A stretch of DNA of 64,000 nt from Pseudomonas maumuensis (GCF_019139675.1 NZ_CP077077.1:4836001-4900000); one strand, 5' to 3'; counted from the stretch's first letter, positions 29,411 through 39,312 are shown. Translations and numbers: made by a program. Notes: generated by a model from the letters alone, not told the origin.

Positions 29411-30316
29411 TCAGGACCACGCGACCTTCAGCGGCACATAACTCATCGGCTGTTCACGAAAGGCCAGATAATGGCGCAGCACCTGCACCGGCGCCTCGGT
29501 ATGCGGATAATGGCCAATGCCCTGCAGCACCACGGTGTCCGGGTCCGGGACGATTTCCCGGTAGCGCTCGACCATATGCGCGCCGGACAACGGATCGACC
29601 GCGCCATTGATGAAGCGCAGCGGCACGCCCGGGCGTTGCAGCGCGGCAACCCAGCGCTCGCGCTGAACCCGGCGCTCCGGCAGGAAGCTGACCAGTTTAT
29701 GCAAGATCCGTGGGCCACGGTTGGAGGCGATCAGGCTCCAGTAGTCATCCAGGGCGCTCTCGCTGGGATGGGTGCATGGGCCATAGATCTGGGTGACGTT
29801 ACGCACCAGGTCGTCACGCCCGAACGAGCGCCCGACCAGCCAGCCGAGGCGGCTAAGCAGCAGTTTCTGGACCAGCAGCACCCGGCAGCTCTCGGGGAAA
29901 AGCCCGCTGTTGAGGAACACGCAACTGGCCACCTCGAGCCGCCGTTCGTGGTGCCGGGCCAGTAGTTCCTGGGCAACGCTGCCGCCGTAGTCGTGAGCCA
30001 GCAGATGCACCGGTCGGTCGATATGCAGGTGCGCCAGCAACGCTTGTTGCAGGTCGGCCTGCTCGAGCAGGCTGTAGTCGTGGTCCGCGGGCTTGGCCGA
30101 ATCGCCAAAGCCGAGCATATCGCAGGCCACCACGCGAAAGCGCTGGGTCAGGGGTGCCCACAGGTAGTGCCAATCCCAGCTGGCCGTGGGGAAACCGTGA
30201 AGCAATAGCAGGGGCTCTCCTTGCCCTGCCGTCCAGTAGCGGATGCTCTGGCCCCGGAAGGTGAAACCCTGGCTCCGGGTGCGCCAGACGCACAATGGAA
30301 TTTCGGCCAGTGGCAT
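29411..30316 (-). CDS. Alpha/beta hydrolase with aspartate nucleophile (haloalkane dehalogenase/MEST-like)
   Basis: A 301-residue alpha/beta hydrolase. The oxyanion motif is LLLHGFPTASWDW. The nucleophile elbow reads LLAHDYGGSVAQE with Asp109 where esterases have Ser, and a late GHYPH gives the histidine. Asp-nucleophile enzymes of this type include haloalkane dehalogenases and epoxide hydrolases; HDYG is also seen in the vertebrate MEST protein. An alternative start at 30376 has a GAGG ribosome binding site and would add 20 residues. Confidence 0.75.
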   Translation of the reverse strand: MPLAEIPLCVWRTRSQGFTFRGQSIRYWTAGQGEPLLLLHGFPTASWDWHYLWAPLTQRFRVVACDMLGFGDSAKPADHDYSLLEQADLQQALLAHLHIDRPVHLLAHDYGGSVAQELLARHHERRLEVASCVFLNSGLFPESCRVLLVQKLLLSRLGWLVGRSFGRDDLVRNVTQIYGPCTHPSESALDDYWSLIASNRGPRILHKLVSFLPERRVQRERWVAALQRPGVPLRFINGAVDPLSGAHMVERYREIVPDPDTVVLQGIGHYPHTEAPVQVLRHYLAFREQPMSYVPLKVAWS

Positions 30317-30489
30317 CACGGTCGTCCCGGTGGATAAGTGTTGGAAGAAGGCAAGGCTGCGTTCATTGCATGGCACCTCGGCACTTACATGTGCTCTCTA
30401 TGTCGAGGCTCAGTCTAGAAGCCAATACGAAGGTGATAAGTCGCCTTGGCAGCCAGCCTGATGACCGTACGAGTCAGTGGCACGAACGG

Positions 30490-31176
30490 TCAGATCAGCT
30501 TCATCAGCAACGGCGCGGCCAGCAGGTTGAGCAGCCCGGTCAGGACCATGACCAGCCCGGCCACCGAGCCCTCCTCGCGACCGACCTCCTGGGCGCGGCT
30601 GACCCCCGCGCCATGGGCACCGACGCCGAACAGCGCGCCCCGCGCCAGCGGAGTGCGCAAGGGCAACCAACGCAGGAGGATGCCGCCGAACAGCGCCCCG
30701 AGCACGCCGGTGAACATCACGAACACTGCCGTCAGCTCCGGCACGCCGCCCAGGTCCTGGGCCACGGGCATGGCGAAGGGCGTGGTGATCGAGCGCGGCA
30801 GCAACGACAGGCTGACCGAGTCGTCCAGCGCCAGCAGGTGCGCCAGCGCCCAGGAGCTGCCGATGGACGCCACGCTGCCGGCCAGCATGCCCATCAGCAG
30901 CGCCGGCCAGTGCCGCGCCAGCAGTGCTCGTTGCTGCCAGATCGGCACCGCGAAGGCGACGGTGACCGGGCCCAGCACGCCCATCAGCCAATGCGTGTTG
31001 CGGGCGTACTCGGCGTAGGCGGTGTGCAGCGGCACGGCCACTGCCAGCAGCAGCGCCGGCACCAGGATCAGCGGCGACAGCAGGTAGCGCCCGCTGCGCC
31101 GGTACAGCCAGCGGCTGCCCAGGTAGGCGCCCAGGGTCAGGGCCAGCCAGAACAGCGGCATGGGTTCAAGGCTCAT
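30490..31176 (-). CDS. lrgB: LrgB/CidB family membrane protein
   Basis: A 228-residue, multi-TM protein of the LrgB family, with the conserved LPRSITTPFAMPVAQDLGG segment. It works with the holin-like LrgA in murein hydrolase control or overflow-metabolite transport. It overlaps lrgA by 11 bp and has a GGAGG ribosome binding site. Confidence 0.88.
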   Translation of the reverse strand: MSLEPMPLFWLALTLGAYLGSRWLYRRSGRYLLSPLILVPALLLAVAVPLHTAYAEYARNTHWLMGVLGPVTVAFAVPIWQQRALLARHWPALLMGMLAGSVASIGSSWALAHLLALDDSVSLSLLPRSITTPFAMPVAQDLGGVPELTAVFVMFTGVLGALFGGILLRWLPLRTPLARGALFGVGAHGAGVSRAQEVGREEGSVAGLVMVLTGLLNLLAAPLLMKLI

Positions 31177-31552
31177 GGCGCAACCTCCAACGGCACACCA
31201 GCTCGACCGTGACCGCGGTGACCACCATCACCAGCAGCGTGCTCAGCGCGATCACCAGCAGGATGCGCCAGCCTTCGCTGCGCAGCAGGCTGCCGTAGTC
31301 CAGCAGGCTCATCAGCGCGGGAATGAAGAACAGCAGCATCTCGGCCATCAGCCAGCCGGCACCCAGTTGCAACGTGGCCGGTTTGAGCAGGCCGGTGGCG
31401 AACAGTGCCAGCAGTAGCGCCAGGCCCATTACGCCACCAGGAATCGGCCAGCCAAGCCAGGCGGCCAGCTGGCCACCGATCAGGAACAGCGCCAGCAACA
31501 CTGTCAGCTCGGCGAGCAGGCGCAAGGTCTTTTTCAATAATGCAGGATTCAT
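31166..31552 (-). CDS. lrgA: CidA/LrgA family holin-like protein
   Basis: A 128-residue, four-TM protein with the family motif WPIPGGVMGLALLL and AEMLLFFIPALMSLLDY. It is predicted to form membrane pores modulating autolysis, or to take part in pyruvate transport in some species. First gene of the lrgAB pair, divergent from a LysR regulator 102 bp away. Confidence 0.88.
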   Translation of the reverse strand: MNPALLKKTLRLLAELTVLLALFLIGGQLAAWLGWPIPGGVMGLALLLALFATGLLKPATLQLGAGWLMAEMLLFFIPALMSLLDYGSLLRSEGWRILLVIALSTLLVMVVTAVTVELVCRWRLRHEP

Positions 31553-31654
31553 GGGCGGGAGTTCCTCGACAACGGGCCCATTGTAAAAGTCGGTCCCCTA
31601 GGCCAGAAGCGAATTGTTAGACTGGCAGTCATTCCAAAACGGAATCCGGCATAC

Positions 31655-32542
31655 ATGGAATTCAAACAGCTGCGCAGTTTCATCGAAGTCGTCCACAAAG
31701 GCGGCTTCACCCAGGCGGCGGGTACCTTGCACATCAGCCAGTCGGCGGTGAGCAAGCAGGTCGCCCAACTGGAGCAGGACATCGGCCAGCCACTGCTGGA
31801 GCGCCAAGGCTCACAGTTACTGTTGACTGCCGCCGGGCGCATCGTCCTGGAACGCGGCGAGGCGCTGCTACGCCAGCGCCAGGAACTGCTGAGCGAACTG
31901 GACGACCTCAGCCAGATGGCCCGCGGCGAACTGCGCCTGGGCCTGCCGCTGCTGGGCAGCGATGCGCTGTTCGCCGGGTTGTTCGCCGAGTATCGGCGGC
32001 GCCATCCGAATATCTCGATCCAACTGCTCGAAGGTGGCAGCCGCATGGTCGAGCAGGCGGTCAAGAATGGCGAGCTGGAGCTGGGCGGCAGCCTTACACC
32101 GAACGATCCGGCGTTCGACTACCAGCCGTTCTGCAATGAGCCGCTGGAGGCCTTGTTACCGGCTGACCACCCTTTGGCCGGGCAAGCGGACGTCGCCCTG
32201 GCGCACCTGGCCGACACGCCATTCCTCTTGTATCAGCGCAGCTTCGTGCTCAACGATCGGCTACTCAGCGCCTGCCAGCAGGAAGGCTTCACGCCCAAGG
32301 AGGGTGGGCGTAGCGGCCAGGCGGACTTTCTTGCCGCGCTGGTGGCCGCCGGGCAAGGGGTGGTGCTGCTACCGGCAATCGTCGCAAGGGCGCTGGAACG
32401 GCCCGGGGTGGTGCGCTTGCCGTTGCGCGCACCGGATTACCTTAGGTGGGACATCGCCTTCATCTGGAGGCGCGGGGCGTATCTGTCGCGGGCGGCGCAG
32501 GCGTGGCTGGCGTTGTTGCGTGAGGACTCCGCCATGCATTGA
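31655..32542 (+). CDS. LysR-family regulator divergent from lrgAB
   Basis: A 295-residue LysR protein with an N-terminal winged HTH (FKQLRSFIEVVHKGGFTQAA, QSAVSKQVAQLE) and a C-terminal effector domain. Its divergent placement next to lrgA suggests it controls that pair, as CidR does for cid/lrg in Firmicutes. The effector is unknown. Confidence 0.85.
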   Translation: MEFKQLRSFIEVVHKGGFTQAAGTLHISQSAVSKQVAQLEQDIGQPLLERQGSQLLLTAAGRIVLERGEALLRQRQELLSELDDLSQMARGELRLGLPLLGSDALFAGLFAEYRRRHPNISIQLLEGGSRMVEQAVKNGELELGGSLTPNDPAFDYQPFCNEPLEALLPADHPLAGQADVALAHLADTPFLLYQRSFVLNDRLLSACQQEGFTPKEGGRSGQADFLAALVAAGQGVVLLPAIVARALERPGVVRLPLRAPDYLRWDIAFIWRRGAYLSRAAQAWLALLREDSAMH

Positions 32543-32579
32543 GGCGACCGACCCTATCGCGGGGCCGGTCCAGGCAATA

Positions 32580-33035
32580 TCAGCCTTTCAGCGCAGCCGC
32601 AAACTCCGCCAGCCACGGTTCGGCATCGGTCTCCGGTGTTACGGTCTCACTGGCATCGAGTCGCAGCATCGGCAGCACTTCGATTACCCCAAGCTCGGCA
32701 AACAGTTCGCGCATCTGCTCGCCACCGCCGCAGTAGGTGTCGCCATAGCTCGAATCGCCCAAGCCGATCACCGCTCCCGGCAACCCGCGCCAGGCCGCCG
32801 GCAGCACGTCACGAATGGTGCTGTATAGCGGCATCAGGCTGTCGGGCAGTTCACCCATGCCAGTAGTCGATGTCACCGCCAGCAACGCGTCCGGGCCAAA
32901 GCCCTCGATGTCCTGCAAGGTGGCGCGTGCCGCGTGCCAGGCTTCAAGGCCGGCGGCCTTGAGCAACGACTCGGCGTGACGGGCGACTTCGTCGGCGGTG
33001 CCGTACACCGAACCGGAAATAATGGCGACTTTCAT
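32580..33035 (-). CDS. Flavodoxin (MioC-like)
   Basis: A 151-residue flavodoxin fold with the FMN-phosphate loop SGSVYGTADEVA and flavin-contacting TSTTGMGELPD and GLGDSSYGDTYCGGG. A short-chain electron carrier; its redox partner is not evident. The ATG at 33035 is chosen over a longer frame because the phosphate loop must lie at the N-terminus. Confidence 0.88.
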   Translation of the reverse strand: MKVAIISGSVYGTADEVARHAESLLKAAGLEAWHAARATLQDIEGFGPDALLAVTSTTGMGELPDSLMPLYSTIRDVLPAAWRGLPGAVIGLGDSSYGDTYCGGGEQMRELFAELGVIEVLPMLRLDASETVTPETDAEPWLAEFAAALKG

Positions 33036-33220
33036 CGGGTGAGGATTCCGAAACTGAGTGAAAACGTAGGATACTAGCACTCGACAGTGGCAAAAGGCCG
33101 CATCCGGCTAAAGTCACAAGCTTCAGGATTATCCGACGAATGACAGGAACGAAGCAGACCGGCCACTGTCCACCGCCGTGAAGCAAATCGCCGTTACCGA
33201 TCGACCCTTCGAGTCAGACC

Positions 33221-33844
33221 ATGCAAGCAGACGCCCTACTCTCCCAGGACGAACTGGATTTCATCCAGGACATGCAGCATTCGCCCCAGTTGAACCTGGC
33301 CGACCCTATGTCGAGCCTGCTGGTCAATGGCGACCGTCGTCTGAAAGACCTGCTCACCCGTCTGGTGGCCAACGAGCAGGTAACCCTGCAGGCCAGTTTC
33401 AATAACCAGCAATTGAGCTTCCCCCTGCAACTGGTCGAGGACGAGTTCCACGCTCTGCACCTGCAACTGGGCTCGCCGGATATCTACGAGGACGGCCCCA
33501 TGCTGAGGCCCTGGCGTCTTTCGCTGCAGCAGCCGACCGCGTTGCTGGACGATCACGGTCAGGCCAGCGACCTGTGGGTACGCGACATTTCCTTCAAAGG
33601 TGTGCTGCTGGAAGTGCGCGGTGGGGCTGAAGCCCCTGCGCAATTCAACCTGCGCTTCGCCGCCGAGGACATCCCGCCGATCGGCCTGCACGGCGCGCTG
33701 CGCAGACGCATCGGCCCGCGCCTGGCCGCCTACGACCTGACCCACACTCCGGCCGAAGAGGTCGAGCGCCTGCGCGAGTACATCCTCCAGGCCCACCGCA
33801 AGGCCCACCCCGAGCTGCACGCCCAGGCTCCCAACACCTTCTGA
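33221..33844 (+). CDS. PilZ-like domain protein
   Basis: A 207-residue soluble protein. The segment VRDISFKGVLLEVRGG near residues 126-141 matches the DxSxxG half of the c-di-GMP-binding PilZ domain. The usual RxxxR is replaced by LRPWRLS, so c-di-GMP binding may be weak or absent. An N-terminal YcgR-N-like region precedes it. Confidence 0.65.
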   Translation: MQADALLSQDELDFIQDMQHSPQLNLADPMSSLLVNGDRRLKDLLTRLVANEQVTLQASFNNQQLSFPLQLVEDEFHALHLQLGSPDIYEDGPMLRPWRLSLQQPTALLDDHGQASDLWVRDISFKGVLLEVRGGAEAPAQFNLRFAAEDIPPIGLHGALRRRIGPRLAAYDLTHTPAEEVERLREYILQAHRKAHPELHAQAPNTF

Positions 33845-33992
33845 CGACCGTCCACCCCCTGAAACTGACCGGTCATGATTGATCGGCGATAATCCGTGCC
33901 CGATTCTTGCAAGCCCGCCTGCGCCGCCCACCACCCCGGGCCGCAAGCCAAGGGGCCGGCTACCCGCCAGCTCCGTCGCCAGGAGATACACG

Positions 33993-34562
33993 ATGTCTAC
34001 CCCACCCGTCACCTTGATGGTGTCGCGCCGCGCCGCCTGCGGCCGCTACCAGGACCTGCTGGCCTGGCTGCACGAAGGCGAGCAGTTGGCCACCGACTTT
34101 CCCGGCTACCTGGGCTCGGGCATTCTCGCCCCGCCGAGCGAGGGCGACGAATTCCAGATCATCTTCCGCTTCGCCAGCGAACAGACCATGCACGCCTGGG
34201 AGCATTCTGCCTCGCGCAGGGCATGGCTGGAGCGCGGCAACGGCCTGTTCGAACGCCCCAAAGAGAGGCGCGTGAGCGGTATCGACGACTGGTTCGGCAC
34301 CAATACGGTGCAGAAGCCACCGCGCTGGAAACAGGCCACCGCCATCTGGCTGGCGTTCTTCCCGGTCTCGCTGCTGTTCAACCTGCTGTTCGGCCACTGG
34401 CTGGCGCCACTCGACCTGCTGCCCCGTGTGCTGCTCAGCACCCTGGCCCTGACGCCATTGATGGTGTACCTGTTCATCCCGCTGTCCACCCGACTGCTGG
34501 CCGGCTGGCTGAACGCCACACCACGCGCCGCCGGGCGTTCCCAGGAGCTGCGCAGCCGCTGA
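33993..34562 (+). CDS. Antibiotic biosynthesis monooxygenase-like protein with C-terminal membrane segments
   Basis: A 189-residue protein. Residues 1-95 form a ferredoxin-like ABM domain (VTLMVSRRAACGRYQDLLAWL, FQIIFRFASEQTMHAWE). Two TM helices follow at about 112-134 and 145-165. The ABM-2TM fusion is common in proteobacteria; no reaction is known. The ATG at 33993 has an AGGAG ribosome binding site. Confidence 0.75.
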   Translation: MSTPPVTLMVSRRAACGRYQDLLAWLHEGEQLATDFPGYLGSGILAPPSEGDEFQIIFRFASEQTMHAWEHSASRRAWLERGNGLFERPKERRVSGIDDWFGTNTVQKPPRWKQATAIWLAFFPVSLLFNLLFGHWLAPLDLLPRVLLSTLALTPLMVYLFIPLSTRLLAGWLNATPRAAGRSQELRSR

Positions 34563-34638
34563 GGTGCAGGCTCGCAAGGCCGTGCAGTTCGGGTATGCTG
34601 GGGCATCACGCACGGACAGACGAACAGACCGCCCGAAC

Positions 34639-35331
34639 ATGAACAGCCCAATCCTCATCACCGGCGCCAGCCAGCGCGTCGGCCTGGCCCTGGCCCTTGA
34701 GCTGGCCCAGGCCGGCCACACGGTGGTCAGCGCCAGCCGCACCTTGCAGGGGCAGGCTACCCACCCGAACATCCGGCAGTTCCAGGCCGACCTGACCCGC
34801 AGCGAAGATCGCCAGGCCCTGATCGAGTACCTGCAACGTGAGTACGACGGCCTGCGTGCGATCATCCACAATGCCTCGCTGTGGCTCGACGATGGTCTGG
34901 ACAACCTCGATACCATGTTCCGCCTGCACGTCGAGGCGCCCTACCACCTCAACCTCGCCCTCGGCGAGCTGCTGAACAAGGTGGACAAGGCCGACATCAT
35001 CCACATCTGCGACGAGACCTCCTCGCGCGGCAGCAAGAGCCATATCGGCTATGCGGCGACCAAGGCCGCGCTGCAGAACATGGTGCTGTCGTTCGCCGAA
35101 AAGTACGCGCCGAAGGTAAGGGTCAACGGTATCCTGCCGGGCCTGCTGATCCTCAAGGAAGGCGGCGACGAACAGTACCGCCAGCAGACCCTGAAGAAAG
35201 CCCTGCTCGAATTCGAGCCCGGCGCCCGCCCGCTGATCGACGCCGTGCTGTTCCTGCTGCAAAGCCAGTACAGCACCGGCAGCCAGGTGGTCATCAACGG
35301 TGGCCGCCATCTGAAGAACCGCATGACCTGA
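34639..35331 (+). CDS. folM: Dihydromonapterin reductase FolM
   Basis: A 230-residue SDR beginning PILITGASQRVGLALALEL, with the catalytic YAATKAAL motif. FolM reduces dihydromonapterin to tetrahydromonapterin, the cofactor of phenylalanine hydroxylase in Pseudomonas, and has minor dihydrofolate reductase activity. It starts the conserved folM-DUF1244-hopJ group. Confidence 0.88.
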   Translation: MNSPILITGASQRVGLALALELAQAGHTVVSASRTLQGQATHPNIRQFQADLTRSEDRQALIEYLQREYDGLRAIIHNASLWLDDGLDNLDTMFRLHVEAPYHLNLALGELLNKVDKADIIHICDETSSRGSKSHIGYAATKAALQNMVLSFAEKYAPKVRVNGILPGLLILKEGGDEQYRQQTLKKALLEFEPGARPLIDAVLFLLQSQYSTGSQVVINGGRHLKNRMT

Positions 35332-35342
35332 AGAGATCGCCC

Positions 35343-35639
35343 ATGACCCCACAACAACAGCTCGAACTCGAAGCCGCCGCGTTCCGGCGCCTGGTCGACC
35401 ACCTGCAAAAACGTACCGACGTGCAGAACATCGACCTGATGAACCTCTCCGGCTTCTGCCGCAACTGCCTGTCCAAGTGGCTCAAGGCCGCCGCCGACGA
35501 TCGCCAGATCGAGCTGAGCCTGGACGATGCCCGCGAGCAGGTATACGGCATGCCCTATGCCGAATGGAAAGCCCAGTACCAGAACGAAGCCAGCGCCGAG
35601 CAGAAAGCGGCGTTCGAACAAGGAAAAACCCGTGACTGA
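35343..35639 (+). CDS. DUF1244 family protein
   Basis: A 98-residue protein with the conserved NLSGFCRNCLSKWL block, whose cysteine pair may bind a metal. Function is unknown. It lies 11 bp after folM and overlaps the next start by 8 bp (GTGACTGA), indicating translational coupling. Confidence 0.85.
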   Translation: MTPQQQLELEAAAFRRLVDHLQKRTDVQNIDLMNLSGFCRNCLSKWLKAAADDRQIELSLDDAREQVYGMPYAEWKAQYQNEASAEQKAAFEQGKTRD

Positions 35640-35973
35640 CCTGAACACCCTGCGCAGCAGCCTCGCCAGCGGCGAACACGTTTTCGCCGACACCCTGGCG
35701 TTCATCGCCGCGAACTACAGCTACCAGCCCCAGGCCTTCGACAATGGCGACGTGCATAACGCCGCCGGGCAGAACGAGGGCTCGTGCAAGACCCTGGGCC
35801 TGGCGCTGCTTGAAGGGTTGAGCGATCAGGAAGCACTGCTGGCCTTCGGTGAGCACTACCGTAGCGTGGTCGCCACGCCCGAGGGCAGCGACCATGGCAA
35901 TATCCGTGCGCTGATCAAGCATGGGCTGGCCGGGGTGAAGTTCACCACCCAGCCACTTGCGCGCCTGGGCTGA
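35632..35973 (+). CDS. HopJ type III effector family protein
   Basis: A 113-residue protein of the HopJ family (FIAANYSYQPQAFDNGDVHNAAGQN). Despite the name it is a widespread chromosomal protein without an evident secretion signal. The start is GTG, preceded by AGGAAAA and overlapping the DUF1244 stop. Confidence 0.85.
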   Translation: MTDLNTLRSSLASGEHVFADTLAFIAANYSYQPQAFDNGDVHNAAGQNEGSCKTLGLALLEGLSDQEALLAFGEHYRSVVATPEGSDHGNIRALIKHGLAGVKFTTQPLARLG

Positions 35974-35981
35974 TAGCAAAT

Positions 35982-36000
35982 GGGGCCGCTGTGCGGCCCC
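35982..36000. terminator. Hairpin after hopJ
   Basis: GGGGCCGC-TGT-GCGGCCCC between convergent genes, without a T-run. Possibly a REP-related or bidirectional end signal. Confidence 0.5.
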
Positions 36001-36009
36001 AACCAGACA

Positions 36010-36918
36010 TCAACTGATGAGCCGGCCTGGTGTACCAGCCTCAAGGCGCCCCTTGTGCAACCACTCCAGCGCAATCGGCCACAGACTTTCGCGAAACCGA
36101 TCGTGAAAGAACGCGAAGTGTCCGATCTCCCCGACCGAGATATCCACAGGCGCCACCCGCAGATGCCGCCGCTCGCCCGTTTGCAGGTACCCCAACAACC
36201 GTTCAGTGGCCGCCACCGTGCCAAACGGATCGTCGGTCAGGCTGATGGCCAGGGTCGCCGCCTGTACCTGGGCAAATGGCGTAGCCGACAATAGACGCCC
36301 ACTGGGCCGCTGCTCGTAGCGCGGCGTACGGGCAACCCAATCGCGCACCACGCCGGCCGGAGTGTCTTCCAGCCAGCCCAGGCGCTTGCCGGGGAAATAG
36401 CCGAACATCCGGGTCAACAGCGGCATCACCACGTGCCATTTGCCGAACAGCTGCCAACGCTGCTCCGGCGCATAATCGCGCCAGTAGGCGAACTGCGCGC
36501 CCACCAGCAGCGCATGGCGCACCTGCCCCGCCGACGGCGCCAGCCCGAGCGCCCAGCCGCCGAAGCTGTGGCCGACCACATGCATCGGCTGGCCCGGATG
36601 CTCGGCGGCGGCCAGTTGCAACATCGCTTCGAAGTCCAGCCGGCCCCAATCGCTCCAGGACGCCTGGAAACCGCGCAGCGTGGCCGGGCGCGACTCGCCG
36701 ATGCCGCGATAATCGTAGGTGAGCACGTCAAAGCCCTGGGCGAACAGGTAGTCGGCGAAACGCGAGTAGTAGCGGCAACGCACCGAGGTGGCGGCGTTGA
36801 TGATCACCAGTGGACGCAGAGGGTCGGGTTCGGCGTGGCGCCAGCGAAATCCACCGAGGCCATAGCCGTCGGCGGCGACATGACGAAAGGCACAGGCGGG
36901 TTGGGTGAGGCTGCTCAT
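36010..36918 (-). CDS. Alpha/beta hydrolase
   Basis: A 302-residue serine hydrolase-fold protein with GHSFGGWALG as the nucleophile elbow and YDYRGIGESRP before it. A C-terminal GEIGHFAFF supplies the histidine. The substrate is unknown. The ATG at 36918 follows AGGGAG; a much longer in-frame extension upstream runs through a REPIN and is not credible. Confidence 0.82.
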   Translation of the reverse strand: MSSLTQPACAFRHVAADGYGLGGFRWRHAEPDPLRPLVIINAATSVRCRYYSRFADYLFAQGFDVLTYDYRGIGESRPATLRGFQASWSDWGRLDFEAMLQLAAAEHPGQPMHVVGHSFGGWALGLAPSAGQVRHALLVGAQFAYWRDYAPEQRWQLFGKWHVVMPLLTRMFGYFPGKRLGWLEDTPAGVVRDWVARTPRYEQRPSGRLLSATPFAQVQAATLAISLTDDPFGTVAATERLLGYLQTGERRHLRVAPVDISVGEIGHFAFFHDRFRESLWPIALEWLHKGRLEAGTPGRLIS

Positions 36919-37010
36919 GGCGCGCTCCCTGCGGCGTCGCGCCACGGTGGCGGACGGGCTGTTGTCGTGCGCCAACGCTAGCAAAAAAATTCCCGAACAG
37001 CTCAAGTTCC

Positions 37011-37095
37011 TTGTAGGAGCGGCTTCAGCCGCGATCACCAGCGAAGCTGGTGCCATACACCACGTTGGCTTCATCGCGGCTGAAGCCGCTCCTAC
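37011..37095. repeat. REPIN (inverted pair of a second REP class)
   Basis: Perfect 24-base inverted arms (37011-37034 and 37072-37095; left arm begins TGTAGGAGCGGCTTCAGCC). The spacer holds a small ACCAGC...GCTGGT hairpin. The sequence differs from the GTGGGAGCCGGC class elsewhere in the window. Confidence 0.88.
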
Positions 37096-37108
37096 AGGTC
37101 CTGTGCCC

Positions 37109-37795
37109 TCAGGTAGTCGGCAGCGCCCGCGCCACGCCCGGCTTGCGCAGCACCGCCAGGCGCGAGCCGTGGTAGCGGGTTTCGCGGAACAGCTTCCAGC
37201 GACCGAACAGGCCATACACATGCATCACCCGGCCCTGCTCGTGGTAGCCCATGCGCAGGTGCAGTTTCATTGCTGGCACGTTGTGGGTCTCCACCACGTC
37301 CACCACCTTGTGGCAGCCCTTCTCGCGCATGGTGTTCCACAGCTCGACCTGGGCTGTCACCGACAACTCGCTGCCAAAGTACGGCCGGGTCATCTCGCCG
37401 CCGAACTCGAAGAACTCACCGGGTTTCACCGGGAAGGTGCAACCGTAGTAATGCTTGTCGTGGTAATCGACCACGCTGGCCCAGATGAATGCCACGGCAT
37501 CGCCCTGCTCATCCAGGTACATGTGCCCGGTATGGCCCTCGGCGGCCAGTTCGCGCATGGTCTCGACCCGGTCGCCGAAATACCGGGCGAAGGCATCGGC
37601 GTTGGCTGTGGTGATTTGCACCAGAGTGACCGGCGCATGCGCCTTGAGGCTGTGCGGTGGCACTGGACTGATCAGGTCGCGCTCCATCCACAACAATTCC
37701 CAGTGGAAAAACACGTAGCGCTCGAAAAAAGTCTTGAAGGTGCGCTTGAGGCCCTTCTGGCGGATGCGTTCTTGTAGTTTTTGCAGTACGCCCAT
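37109..37795 (-). CDS. GNAT-family N-acetyltransferase
   Basis: A 228-residue protein whose central-to-C-terminal part fits the GNAT fold (GHMYLDEQGDAVAFIWASV, KGCHKVVDVVETHNVPAMKLHLRMGYHEQG). The N-terminal 45 residues are basic and aromatic-rich, possibly membrane-associated. The substrate is unknown. It has a GGAGGGAG ribosome binding site. Confidence 0.75.
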   Translation of the reverse strand: MGVLQKLQERIRQKGLKRTFKTFFERYVFFHWELLWMERDLISPVPPHSLKAHAPVTLVQITTANADAFARYFGDRVETMRELAAEGHTGHMYLDEQGDAVAFIWASVVDYHDKHYYGCTFPVKPGEFFEFGGEMTRPYFGSELSVTAQVELWNTMREKGCHKVVDVVETHNVPAMKLHLRMGYHEQGRVMHVYGLFGRWKLFRETRYHGSRLAVLRKPGVARALPTT

Positions 37796-37962
37796 TGCTC
37801 CCTCCTCGGCGCCAGCGAAATTGCCAGGCCAATAGCTGGGGTATAGATCAGGCGGAGGGTGCCCATGGCAAAGGGCCAGCGGGGGATTTGTTTCAGAATA
37901 TTAACAAGTCGTCGGCGGGAACCGCGCAGCCGCCATGAACGGCTGCGCGGTCAAGGACTTGC

Positions 37963-39162
37963 TTACAGCTCGACGCAGTCGAACCGTACGTCGGTGGCCA
38001 CGTCTTCGTCGTAGTTGACGTCAGCGCGCTCGAAACCGAACAGGTTGAGGAACTGCTTCTTGTAACCGGCGTAGTCGGTCAGCTCGAACAGATTCTCGGT
38101 GGTCACCTTCGGCCACATGGCACGGCAGGCGTCCTGCACGTCATCACGCAGCTCCCAGTCGTCCAGACGCAGACGGCCTTCGTCGTCCAGGGCAGCCGGC
38201 TCACCGTCCGCACGGTACATGCGCTCACGGAACATGCGATCCAGCTGGTGCTGGGTACCTTCGTGGATACCCTTCTCCTGCATGATCTTGAACACCATCG
38301 ACAGGTACAGCGGCATCACCGGGATGGCCGAGCTGGCCTGGGTAACCACGGACTTGAGCACAGCCACGTTGGCACTGCCACCGACTTTCTTGCTCAGGCG
38401 CTGGGCGGTTTCGTCCAGGTCCTGCTTGGCCTTGCCCAGCGCGCCGTCCCAGTAGATCGGCCAGGTGATGTCGGAGCCGATGTAGCTGAAGGCCACGGTA
38501 CGGGCCTGTGGCGCCAGAACACCGGCGGCATTCAGGGCGTCGATCCACAGCTCCCAGTCCTGGCCACCCATCACGGTGACGGTATCGGCGATTTCCTGCT
38601 CGGTGGCCGGCTCGATGCTGGCCTCGATGATGGTGTCCTTGTTGGTGTCGATGGCGGTCGACTTGTACGGCTGGCCGATCGGCTTCAGGGCCGAGCGGAT
38701 CACTTCACCGGTCTGCGGCAGCTTGCGCACCGGCGAGGCCAGGGAGTAGATGACCAGGTCGACCTGGCCGCCCATTTCGTTCTTGATCAGCTCGATGACC
38801 TTGGCGCGGGCTTCGTCGGAGAAGGCGTCACCGTTGATCGACTTGCTGTACAGGCCTTCGGCCTTGGCGAACTTGTCGAAGGCGGCGGCGTTGTACCAGC
38901 CGGCGGTACCGGCCTTGGTCTCGGTGCCCGGTTTTTCGAAGAACACGCCCAGGGTGTCGGCCTTGAAGCCGAACGCCGCGGTGATGCGGGCAGCCAGGCC
39001 GTAGCCGCTGGAGGCACCGATCACCAGGACTTTCTTCGGACCATCCTCGCGCACGCCCAGCTTGCGGGTGGCTTCGATCTGGTCACGGACGTTGAGCTCG
39101 CAGCCCTTGGGGTGAGTCGTGGTGCAGATGAAACCGCGAACCTTGGGATGAATGATGGCCAA
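37963..39162 (-). CDS. fabV: Enoyl-ACP reductase FabV (trans-2-enoyl-CoA reductase)
   Basis: NADH-dependent reductase of fatty-acid synthesis, intrinsically resistant to triclosan. The 399-residue product carries the nucleotide motif [15 protein letters not shown] and the FabV active-site pattern Tyr-x8-Lys (Tyr237, Lys246 in [10 protein letters not shown]). The start codon is TTG behind GAGGTA. It is monocistronic. Confidence 0.95.
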   Translation of the reverse strand: MAIIHPKVRGFICTTTHPKGCELNVRDQIEATRKLGVREDGPKKVLVIGASSGYGLAARITAAFGFKADTLGVFFEKPGTETKAGTAGWYNAAAFDKFAKAEGLYSKSINGDAFSDEARAKVIELIKNEMGGQVDLVIYSLASPVRKLPQTGEVIRSALKPIGQPYKSTAIDTNKDTIIEASIEPATEQEIADTVTVMGGQDWELWIDALNAAGVLAPQARTVAFSYIGSDITWPIYWDGALGKAKQDLDETAQRLSKKVGGSANVAVLKSVVTQASSAIPVMPLYLSMVFKIMQEKGIHEGTQHQLDRMFRERMYRADGEPAALDDEGRLRLDDWELRDDVQDACRAMWPKVTTENLFELTDYAGYKKQFLNLFGFERADVNYDEDVATDVRFDCVEL

Positions 39163-39312
39163 TGTCTGTACCTCGTCAGGTTTAGGCTGGGGCAGCGCCC
39201 GGATTCGGGGTGCTGCCGTTTGATCTAGAGGGTGAGACTACCCTCGCAAGTCATCCGACACATATTACGGGGTGATCGGAGCAATGAAAAACCGCAGCGG
39301 CTCCAACAAGCG

